A stretch of 64,000 bases of DNA. Source: Nostoc parmelioides FACHB-3921. Its GTDB lineage: Bacteria; Cyanobacteriota; Cyanobacteriia; Cyanobacteriales; Nostocaceae. The stretch lies in contig NZ_JACJQL010000008.1 of the NCBI RefSeq assembly GCF_014696625.1, forward strand, positions 1-64,000, written 5' to 3'. Shown one piece after another: positions 37,107 through 46,200 of this stretch (the stretch's first letter is position 1; each line of letters starts with the position of its first letter). Under the pieces are notes generated by a model, which saw only the letters and a program-made list of their open reading frames with translations, ran no database searches and was not told the DNA's origin. The position numbers were made by a program, and so were the translations under genes.

Positions 37107-38174
37107 TTAGCTTGTTTGTCTAGATACTTGAGCATAATAAATCTCCTCTAGTATTTGTTGAAGATTATATTTATACTCCCATGTGGGATAGTGAGAGCGA
37201 AACTTGCCCACATCTGAAATATACCAGATGTGATCGCCAGAACGATTATCATCTGTATAAACATATTGCAGCTTTTTGCCAACGATATTTTCGCAAATTG
37301 CGATCGCTTCTAACATAGAACAATTGCTATGCCGAGAACCACCAATGTTATAAATCTCTCCACATCTGGGTTGTTGATAGAAGTGATAAAAAGCGTTCAC
37401 TAAGTCGTAACTGTGGATATTATCTCTAACCTGTTTGCCTTTGTAGCCAAAGATGGTGTACGTATCGCCCGAAATAGTACATTTCATTAAGTAGGCGAGA
37501 AAGCCATGCAATTGAGCGCCAGAATGATTAGGCCCAGTCAAGCAACCACCTCTAAAACTGGCAGTTTTCATGCCGAAATATCTGCCATATTCTTGAACTA
37601 GTACATCTGCGGCGACTTTGGAAGCACCAAAGAGGGAATGTTTGGAGTTGTCAATGGTCATTGACTCATCAATACCTGCTTGATATTGATGATTGGGCGC
37701 AATTTCCCAGCGAGTCTCTAACTCCTGTAAAGGTAAATAGTTAGGTGTATCTCCATAGACTTTGTTAGTGGAAGTAAATATGAAAACTGCTTGCGGACAG
37801 TATTGTCGAGTTGCTTCTAATAAAACTAAAGTGCCGTTGGCATTGACTGTAAAATCTGTGTGGGGATCTTTTGCAGCCCAATCATGGGATGGTTGCGCTG
37901 CTGTATGGATAATGAGAGAAATATCAGTAGAATATGCTTGAAAGAGGTTTTCTATAGCAGTGCGATCGCGGATATCGATATCATAGTGGCGATACCTCTC
38001 ACCATATTTATCTTCTAAAACTTGACGATTCCAGTCTGTCGAAGCAGATTCACCAAAAAACACCGCACGCATATTATTATCAATGCCCAAAACCCGAAAA
38101 CCTTTCTGGACGAAAAAGTGAACGGATTCTGAACCGATTAGACCAGATGAACCAGTAATTAGAACAGTAGGCAT
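37107..38174 (-). CDS. Extended SDR, CDP-paratose 2-epimerase-like
   Basis: The 355-aa SDR begins [20 protein letters not shown] and carries [72 protein letters not shown] and [19 protein letters not shown]. These blocks match CDP-paratose (tyvelose) 2-epimerase-type proteins closely, except that the catalytic Tyr of YxxxK is Phe here (FGASK), a feature I also recall from that family. The substrate is probably a nucleotide-activated deoxysugar. I chose ATG at 38174; GTG at 38189 adds five residues. It is preceded by a second epimerase of similar type. Confidence 0.85.
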   Translation of the reverse strand: MPTVLITGSSGLIGSESVHFFVQKGFRVLGIDNNMRAVFFGESASTDWNRQVLEDKYGERYRHYDIDIRDRTAIENLFQAYSTDISLIIHTAAQPSHDWAAKDPHTDFTVNANGTLVLLEATRQYCPQAVFIFTSTNKVYGDTPNYLPLQELETRWEIAPNHQYQAGIDESMTIDNSKHSLFGASKVAADVLVQEYGRYFGMKTASFRGGCLTGPNHSGAQLHGFLAYLMKCTISGDTYTIFGYKGKQVRDNIHSYDLVNAFYHFYQQPRCGEIYNIGGSRHSNCSMLEAIAICENIVGKKLQYVYTDDNRSGDHIWYISDVGKFRSHYPTWEYKYNLQQILEEIYYAQVSRQTS

Positions 38175-38209
38175 AATATTATTTCTCACATGAAAGTATA
38201 GTAAATAGA

Positions 38210-39277
38210 TTAGGATAAAATAGGCTGGAGAAATTCCTCATAGTCAATAATCCATTTATATATATCTCGAAGAGTTTGTTCTGGATTTATGCTTGGTTTC
38301 CACCCAGTCTTAGAGATAATCTTGGAAGAATCTGTAATGTAAATGGGGATATCACCTTGTCTGGCTGTGACTTCTGATTTAATAGGAATGGACTTACCCG
38401 TAATTGATTCACAGATCTTAGTAGTTTCTAATAGAGATAGACTATTATCAGCACCTCCACCAACATTTAATACATCCCCATCTAGTTCCGAAAAATGTTC
38501 TAATTGGTAGTTAATTAGTCTTAATAAATCTTCAATATGCAATAAATCTCTCACTTGTTTACCTGTACCGCCGTAGCCGATATAACTTAAAGATTTTTCA
38601 AAGTAGTGTGCAGCTAACCATAAAACAAAAACACCTTGGTCAACTTTCCCCATTTGCCAAGGCCCTGTAATTACGCCACAACGATTAACTATTGCTTGAA
38701 TACCGTAAGCTTGTCGATACTCTTCAATTAGCATCTCTGATGCAAGTTTAGTAGTACCATATAGAGAACGGTAGCTTTGAAGAGGAAAGTCTTCGGCAAT
38801 ACCAAGATTAGATACTCCGGAAATTGTTTGCTCAGGAGCAATAGTCAATCGGGTTGGTGATTCTATCAGATTAATGGACTTCAGTGTTTCAATCGGATAA
38901 ACACGACTAGTAGAGAGAAAGAGCAAGCGAGCATCGATTTGTCTAGCTAATTCCAGAACATTAATAGTTCCTAATAAATTTGTTTGCAGGACGTATTGTG
39001 GAGAGGAAAATCCTGCAAGAACAGAAGGTTCAGCAGAACAGTCAATAATAGTATCGATATTGAACATTCCTGGTTCTAAATCGCTAGGAGAGCGAATATC
39101 ACCGTGAATAAACTCAATTCCTGATTTTTTGAATCTAGTCAGATTTAATTCTGAACCTCGTCTCCGTAAATTATCAAAACAACTGATTTTCCATGAAGGA
39201 TGCTGTTGTTTGAGACTGATTGCTAAAGAACTGCCAATAAAACCAGCCCCTCCTAAAATTAAAATACGTTCAGCCAT
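38210..39277 (-). CDS. Extended SDR, second CDP-paratose 2-epimerase-like protein
   Basis: The 355-aa SDR has [37 protein letters not shown], a [15 protein letters not shown] loop, [14 protein letters not shown], the catalytic [15 protein letters not shown] and [20 protein letters not shown]. It is clearly related to, but distinct from, the next gene product and keeps the catalytic Tyr. ATG at 39277 overlaps the upstream GtrA-GT2 gene by eight bases; the frame extends to 39334 inside that gene. The three genes probably form a functional unit making and transferring an unusual sugar. Confidence 0.85.
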   Translation of the reverse strand: MAERILILGGAGFIGSSLAISLKQQHPSWKISCFDNLRRRGSELNLTRFKKSGIEFIHGDIRSPSDLEPGMFNIDTIIDCSAEPSVLAGFSSPQYVLQTNLLGTINVLELARQIDARLLFLSTSRVYPIETLKSINLIESPTRLTIAPEQTISGVSNLGIAEDFPLQSYRSLYGTTKLASEMLIEEYRQAYGIQAIVNRCGVITGPWQMGKVDQGVFVLWLAAHYFEKSLSYIGYGGTGKQVRDLLHIEDLLRLINYQLEHFSELDGDVLNVGGGADNSLSLLETTKICESITGKSIPIKSEVTARQGDIPIYITDSSKIISKTGWKPSINPEQTLRDIYKWIIDYEEFLQPILS

Positions 39278-40595
39278 TTGATTCAGCCTTTGATTTAACG
39301 ACAGTTCTTTTTTTACTAAGATGGTAATCTCCACGGGACAGGTGTTTTTCTAACCAGATGTAGAGAACTATAAACAAATATCGACTACCCATCTCTTTTA
39401 GCTTGAGCTTAGAAACACCCGTAGTTCTATTTCTCCAAATTATAGGAATAGTTGTAAAAGAATAACCTCTAACTATAGCTTTAAGAGGCAATTCTACCGT
39501 TAAGTTAAAATGATGAGAAATTAATGGAGAAATACCTTCAATTACTTCTTTGCGATAAACTTTAAAAGCATTAGTAATATCATTAAATTTCAAACCAAAT
39601 AAGATTTGAATAAATAAGTTTGCTAAACGATTTACTACCAGTTTGTGACCAGGATAATCAATTACTTTACCACCTTTAACAAAACGAGAACCAAAAACGC
39701 AGTCATAGCCCTCTTGTAACTTATAGAAGTAGGATACTATATCCTCTGGTGCATCTGAACTATCTGCCATCACCACAGCTACAGCATCACCTGTGAAGTT
39801 CTCCAGACCACAGCGAACCGCAAAGCCAAAGCCATTAGGATAATAATTATTCACATAGCGCAGCTTACTATTCTGTGAAGTAATTTGCTGTAATAATTCT
39901 TCAGTTCTATCCTTACTATTATCGTTAACCACTAAAATTTCATAATCTATTTGTTCACCTTCTAAGGTTTTACTAATCGTCTGCATTGTCTGCACTATGC
40001 AATCTTCTTCATTGTAGGCTGGAATGACTATTGATAAAGTAGTAATAGTTTTAGAAACACCTACAACTTTCGGTTCAGATTCTCTGGTTCTTGAGCCGAT
40101 TGATATAGCTGGAGCTAATGCTTCTGGATAATATGAATCTAAAGGGGTTTCTCCTTGTAAGTCATCTCGATTTTGTTTTCTTGGTGTTTTAAATACAAAA
40201 CTGTCACTAATAAGATAGTTAATAGATGCGCTCAAAAGTGCGCCTATTAGAGTATTAACTGCATAGTTAACCCGCAACCAATCTAAAATCGGAAAAATCA
40301 AGAAAACACGCGTAATAACTGCTAGTCCAGCAGAAACATGATAAAGAGGCAGTTGACGTAAAACTACTTCTCTCAAATTCCAAATACCACCAGTCCATAC
40401 CCAAGTTCTGTATATAAAAAAACTAAATATTAACGATATTTCAATAGATAGTACATTGGCAATATTTCTCAGAAAGGCAGTGTCAAAATTTAACTTCTCA
40501 ATAAGTAAGAAAATGAGTACTAAATTTAGCCCAGCAGCTAATCCACCACCTAACAGAAATTTTAGTATTTTTGCATAAGAAGTTTTTTTGTACAT
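39270..40595 (-). CDS. GtrA domain fused to family 2 glycosyltransferase
   Basis: The 441-aa protein joins two modules. Residues about 8-150 form a GtrA-type four-helix membrane domain (LKFLLGGGLAAGLNLVLIF, then NVLSIEISLIFSFFIYRTWV). Residues about 185-415 form a dolichol-phosphate-mannose-synthase-like GT2 (TTLSIVIPAYNEEDCIVQTM, YEILVVNDNSKDRTEEL, VVMADSSDAPEDI, DCVFGSRFVKGG). Such pairs usually make and flip a polyprenyl-phosphate sugar. The GtrA-first order is less usual than GT2-first. It overlaps the following SDR gene. Confidence 0.88.
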   Translation of the reverse strand: MYKKTSYAKILKFLLGGGLAAGLNLVLIFLLIEKLNFDTAFLRNIANVLSIEISLIFSFFIYRTWVWTGGIWNLREVVLRQLPLYHVSAGLAVITRVFLIFPILDWLRVNYAVNTLIGALLSASINYLISDSFVFKTPRKQNRDDLQGETPLDSYYPEALAPAISIGSRTRESEPKVVGVSKTITTLSIVIPAYNEEDCIVQTMQTISKTLEGEQIDYEILVVNDNSKDRTEELLQQITSQNSKLRYVNNYYPNGFGFAVRCGLENFTGDAVAVVMADSSDAPEDIVSYFYKLQEGYDCVFGSRFVKGGKVIDYPGHKLVVNRLANLFIQILFGLKFNDITNAFKVYRKEVIEGISPLISHHFNLTVELPLKAIVRGYSFTTIPIIWRNRTTGVSKLKLKEMGSRYLFIVLYIWLEKHLSRGDYHLSKKRTVVKSKAESNG

Positions 40596-40688
40596 AGCAG
40601 ATTATCAGTTGACAAATAGAATAAGAGTATTAAAAGTTGATGATTTATTTTCAATTATTCATTTCATATCCAGGAGTTAATTGCAAAA

Positions 40689-43256
40689 TTAAGTTCCTTT
40701 TTTAATTTTTAGGATATGATTACCAATAATCGGTTTAGCGGTTTTATTTTCGGGTTCATAAATCCAAAACTTAATAAAATAGGAATCTTTCAAGATGTCA
40801 TCTGCTCTTAAAGAAAGAGACCAGCCAGATTGATTATAGCTTTGGTTCTTATAAAATTCTGCAACATCATATCTATGTAAACCTGTTTTGGTAATGGCAA
40901 CAGGAATATTTGCTGCACCTTGTGTTACGAATATCCATAGAGGTTTTTGCGGATTCGATTTAGATATCATCCATCCATTTATATCAATAGCCTGTGCTTT
41001 TACAGACTTAATATTTTGATAATCTACTGACCCAATATGTTCTTCCGTTGGCTTTTGAAGAAAAAGGATATCTTTTAATTTGGAAATATCAATAAATTCA
41101 TCTTTGATAGAGATAGATGAATCCAAAATTCCATAATTATCAAGTCTTACCTGAATCTTTGGTTTGTACAGGATAGGATTACTTGTGGAGAACTTAAAAG
41201 ACTTAACCTGTTGATTCCACTTCCCATCGAATAAGGAGAAAATTTGATTATCATTTATCGGTAGAGGACTTACTATAACACCATTTTCTGAATTTTCAGG
41301 AATTATCCTGAAAAAGGGATGAGAACCATTTTTAAGCTCAATATCAATAGTTACAGGCGGTATTCTAAACAAAGTTTTATAAATTTTACCTAATAAAGAA
41401 TATTCAAACTTGATAGATGCACGAACTAAAGAAGGATTTTCCATTAACTTTACAGATTGATTCCAATCTACTAAAGATAGTTTATGATTTAAAGATGGGG
41501 TACATATATTATTCTCGCGTTTTTGTAAAAATATCAAATTAGAAAGTGCAGGTGTGTTTATAAATTGTTGCACTTTTGAAGACAACTTATAATTACAAAC
41601 TACATAGGAAAATGTTGCTGGTTCATCAAAGAAAGGATGTCTATTATCAATAGATAAAAAATCATATATTATATTTTCTGGAGACTTTCTTGATATGCTA
41701 TGCAAATTTGCATTATCGAGAAACTTAGTATATGCAGAGTAAGATTGAAATATAGGTCTGGGTAGCCAGTTCAATTTATTTGACTCAACAATTGAAATTT
41801 CCCAAGGAAAAATGTCTACTGTAGCATCATTTAAAGTTTGTAATACAATCTCAGGTAATTTAACTTTTGATAACTCTAAATTACTACTTTCATTTATTTG
41901 AGAAAATAGCTTTTCTGGATTGAGTATCATTGATACTTGATTAATTACATTAATAGGGTTGAAATTATTAATTAACTTAGAACTCAGATTGGCATCTGCG
42001 TTTCCAAAAGGTGATGCAGTCAAAGAATATATAGAAATTAAAGAAATTAAATAAAATAAAGTTACATTTTTAACAATTTTAGAATGATCGCTTAATTTAG
42101 TAATAGCGATAGAAGAAATAATAGGCCAACATTGAATAAAAAGATAAACATGGCCATCTTGACGAACGTAACCATGCTTGAAACTCATCCATAAAGTAAA
42201 ACCTAAAGCTAATCCTAGCCCTAAAAATTCTCCATGTATGAGTTGGATAAGCGTTAATAAGAGAACGAAAACTCCTACAATAGCAAACCCTAATTCCCAA
42301 GGAGAGCCAACTATACTCATCGCACTAGAATATCCAGAGGAAATTTCTAGTGAACCCTTAAGAAAATTGATTAATTGGGGAGAAAAATAAAAATTTGTTA
42401 CTAAAATAGCCAATATATATGCTATATAAAAACCATTTTTAAAGTTTATTTTAGGATATATTTTTCTATGTATAATGTTAGGATTTACAGAATTATTATC
42501 TTTAAGTAAATATTTTTTAATAAAATCAAAAAATATTCCAGAAAAACTGGCAAAAAATATGCAGAAAATAAATTGCTTAAGATGGTTAATATCACTAGTG
42601 TTTAATAATAAAAAAGCTGAAGTTAACGCAGCAATTATGGAATCAGACAAGGCAAATATGTTTGTAGATAATTCAGCTTTATGCTGAAAATCCCAGGATA
42701 TTCTACCTATAATTACGAAAACAATAATACCTAAAGTACAAACTCCGATATTAAATTTTGTTAGCAAACAAAAACCTGATATTGCACCAATTACTAAAGC
42801 CCACCATCTAATATTTTTTTGATTGATAATATTATCCCAAGATAATACCATTATCAATGCAAATATGATTTTGTAATCGATCGAAGAGCCAATTAGATAC
42901 GTAAAAAATATACTAATGGAAAGTAATATTTTGTTAAATTTTGTTTTTTGAAGGTTAATCGTTGCAATACTAATAACAAATGTTATCAATTCAACCATTA
43001 AGCGAAATAAAAATATTCCATAAAAGTTTTCTTTTAATACGGCTCCATGAATGAGATAGCCGAATGGGCCATATGTAAATATAATATCCTTACCGAAAAC
43101 AAGTTTATCAACTGCTGCACGACTAATTGCGTATTGCCATGATGGATCAAGCCCTACTTTTATTCCTGAAGGCAAGGGTAAAAAAGCCAAAAAAATGTAA
43201 AAACATAAAAAAATAACTAGTATATTTATTTTTTTATTTGATGAACTATAGAACAT
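40689..43256 (-). CDS. Large polytopic membrane protein of the polysaccharide cluster
   Basis: The 855-aa protein has about ten transmembrane helices in residues 1-430, with periplasmic loops such as GLDPSWQYAISRAAVDK near 35. The opening resembles GT-C-type membrane glycosyltransferases or polymerase-like proteins, but I recognise no named family. A long soluble part (about 430-850) follows. Its end (about 735-850: INGWMISKSNPQKPL, HRYDVAEFYKNQSYNQSGWS) matches a segment of the neighbouring 1710-aa protein (SGWIFSKK, TRTDVAKFY, SSGFT), implying a shared accessory domain. The gene is strikingly AT-rich. Confidence 0.75.
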   Translation of the reverse strand: MFYSSSNKKINILVIFLCFYIFLAFLPLPSGIKVGLDPSWQYAISRAAVDKLVFGKDIIFTYGPFGYLIHGAVLKENFYGIFLFRLMVELITFVISIATINLQKTKFNKILLSISIFFTYLIGSSIDYKIIFALIMVLSWDNIINQKNIRWWALVIGAISGFCLLTKFNIGVCTLGIIVFVIIGRISWDFQHKAELSTNIFALSDSIIAALTSAFLLLNTSDINHLKQFIFCIFFASFSGIFFDFIKKYLLKDNNSVNPNIIHRKIYPKINFKNGFYIAYILAILVTNFYFSPQLINFLKGSLEISSGYSSAMSIVGSPWELGFAIVGVFVLLLTLIQLIHGEFLGLGLALGFTLWMSFKHGYVRQDGHVYLFIQCWPIISSIAITKLSDHSKIVKNVTLFYLISLISIYSLTASPFGNADANLSSKLINNFNPINVINQVSMILNPEKLFSQINESSNLELSKVKLPEIVLQTLNDATVDIFPWEISIVESNKLNWLPRPIFQSYSAYTKFLDNANLHSISRKSPENIIYDFLSIDNRHPFFDEPATFSYVVCNYKLSSKVQQFINTPALSNLIFLQKRENNICTPSLNHKLSLVDWNQSVKLMENPSLVRASIKFEYSLLGKIYKTLFRIPPVTIDIELKNGSHPFFRIIPENSENGVIVSPLPINDNQIFSLFDGKWNQQVKSFKFSTSNPILYKPKIQVRLDNYGILDSSISIKDEFIDISKLKDILFLQKPTEEHIGSVDYQNIKSVKAQAIDINGWMISKSNPQKPLWIFVTQGAANIPVAITKTGLHRYDVAEFYKNQSYNQSGWSLSLRADDILKDSYFIKFWIYEPENKTAKPIIGNHILKIKKGT

Positions 43257-43281
43257 AGAGATTGCAATAAAAATCCATTTC

Positions 43282-46200
43282 TTAAGGTTGGCTTAAAATA
43301 ACTTCTTTAGCTAATGACCAATGCTGCTGAAGTAAATTATTGTTGTCAAACATCCGGCATACTTTTGCATAAGCATTTTTCGCCAGGCGTTCCGATATTG
43401 CTGGCTCTTTTATGCAGTGATAGATTGCAGCAGCTAGAGCTTTGGGGTTTCCTGGTTCTACTAAATAACCTTCACTCCCATCATTGATAATTTCTGGTAT
43501 ACCAAATACATCAGTACTAATGATTTTCAATTCAAATGCCATTGCTTCTAGCAATACTCTGGGAAAAGATTCTTCAAAAGATGCACAAACAAAAATGTCA
43601 CTTAGAGTATAAAAATCATAAACATCTTTAGTTTCAAAGTAAATAGAGATGTTTTTCAAGGACAATTCTTGTATTTTACGTTTTAATAATTCTAAATAAT
43701 TTTTATCTATGTAGGTAGTATTTCTAGCACCTACTATGAGACAAGATATATTAAGAAACTTATCAGCACAAATTTTTTCTAACTCTTTAATAGCCTCTAT
43801 AAAAATATGTTGACCTTTTCTTAGACATGTTGTACCCACTATAGAAATTACTAAATGTTGTGGATTTATGCTGTATTTTTGTCGCAACTGAGATTTTCCA
43901 TGAGTACTCCGAAAATCATTGATTTTTGGTAAATCAACTCCTCCAGAAATAGTACGAAAATTGTCTTTGATATCGAATTGATGAAAAATTCTGCGTGTAG
44001 CTTCGGCTTGGAAAACTACTCTGCTTGCATTTAAAAAACAATCAGGCAATATTTTTTGCATAATTTCCCTAGATGCCTGACCAAAGAAATTATCTATGCT
44101 AGCATCGATATCCTGACTTTCATGAATATGCCAGATAGTTGGCATGTTAAAAAGCTTTGCCATTGCTATACCCCAAAAGCTTAGCAAGGTATTGCATATA
44201 ACTAAATCATATGATTCTAAGTTTATTTTTTTCGCAACTTCTTGAAGACGTTGGTGGTATTCCTCTAAGCTTTCTTGATGCAACGGCAAGATATCTTGGA
44301 CAATTTTTATTTGTATATTTAAATTCTCATACTCTTTCCGCAAAATACCGTCTTTAGAAGAAATAACAGATATCTCACAACCAGTTTTACTGGTAAAGTA
44401 ATGAGCGTAATTGTAAACAATTAATGGCGCGCCTTCTAAGTTTAGGTTGTGAGTAATAAAGATAATTTTTGCTTTTGATATTCTATTTACATGACTATAA
44501 TGGTAAGGATTAATAGCCATAAACATAGAATTTATATCTAAACTTCTACTGAAGAAAGGATCTACAAAGTTCTTATATTTTTCAATAAAGTTAATATGTT
44601 CTTGAGGGTTATAACTTCTACCCCTAGAAGCACTAGTCTCGTGCATCAGGACAGCTTGAGGTGAGCAAACAATACGTTTTCCAGATTGCACTACTCGTAA
44701 GCAGTAATCAACATCGTTATACTCGACTGCAAAATTCTCTTCATCAAAGCCACCAAGTTCACGATACAGATTGGTTGAAGTTAAAAGACAAGCACCTGTT
44801 ACTGCTGAAACGTTGCGTGTTGCATGGGGTAAACAAATATAACCAACTTCATCTTGATGTAAACGATGAAACAAGTGGTCAGCTAATCCATTATGAGGGC
44901 CTACTACGACTCCAGAGTGTTGAATAGTATTATCAGGATATAAAAGTTTAGCTCCCACAACGCCTACACCATCTATAGACATCCAACCAACCATGTCTTC
45001 TAGCCAACCTGGCTCTAAGGCTTGTATATCATTATTCAGATGAAGCATATAAGGTGTATCAATATGCTCACAAGCTAAATTCATTAACTGGGCATAATTG
45101 AAAGTATCTACTTTGCGTTCAGAGCGAATAACTCGACATTGTAATATTTGCTCTTGTTGTAATTTATTAAAGTATTGGTGAGTTGATGGTTCTACAGAGC
45201 AATCATCGATTATTAATAGTTTGACAAAGCGCTTATCTACCGTTTTCTCAAGACTAGCAACGCATTTTTTTAAAAGGTCTATTCTATCCTTTGTGGGGAT
45301 AACAATTGTCACAGGATTTTCTGCTATTAGTGAATTATCCCATTTGAGTTGATGTAAACATAAGCCATGTTTTTGAGCAATTGGTGGTAAAAATGTTTTG
45401 GCTCTTAGACCTCTGCGTTGAATTGCTTCTTCTATGGCATTGTAAGCACTATCAAATACATATTTCTTTTGAGTACCGCGTGAAGCCGTGCTGCCAGAGT
45501 GTGTTCGCCAGTGATAACAGATATGAGGAATATGCTGAACCTTATCTGGTGTTATTTTTTCACTCACACGCAAAAATAGATCGAGATCTTGCGCTCCCTC
45601 AAATCCTTTTCGCATTCCTCCAACTTGGTCTATCAAGGTTTTGCGGATGATTGTGAGGTGGTGGGTGAAGTTGTGGGTAATTGCCATTTCGGGACTCCAC
45701 GCACCCTTCATTTGTGGATCAAAGTGGTATCCAGATTCGTTGATTTTGTCTTCATCTGTATACATCCAGTCCACTTCAGGATGTTGGTTTACGCATTCGG
45801 CAACGTGTAATAGTGCATCACAAGATAAAGTGTCATCATGATCAAGTAAGGCTATGTAATCACCTGTAGCAATTTCCAAAGCTGAATTAGTAGCTTCGAC
45901 AATATGACCATTTTTTGGACGAAAAACCACTTTAATGCGTGCATCCTCTGCCGTTATTTGTTGTAAAATTTCTCGAACATGAGGTTTGCTAGAGGCATCA
46001 TCAGCTATGCACAATTCCCAATTTGGATATATCTGATTTTGTACGGAGTCAATCATTTCTATCAGCAAATGCCGAGGAGTATTATAAACTGGCACAATAA
46101 GGCTAATCTTGACTCCGTGTGGGGCGAGTGTTTTAGCATCATCTCTCATCCTATTTAAAAGATTTGATGACAAATTATTAGTCTGAAGCCATCTTTGATA

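Noticed and set aside
42178..42687. Rightward open frames inside the 855-aa membrane protein gene
   Set aside because: They lie antisense to a long, coherent membrane-protein frame and have the composition of a shadow frame.
44661..45841. Several rightward open frames antisense to the giant glycosyltransferase gene
   Set aside because: The leftward frame carries complete GT2 motifs across this whole span; the rightward frames have no known motifs.
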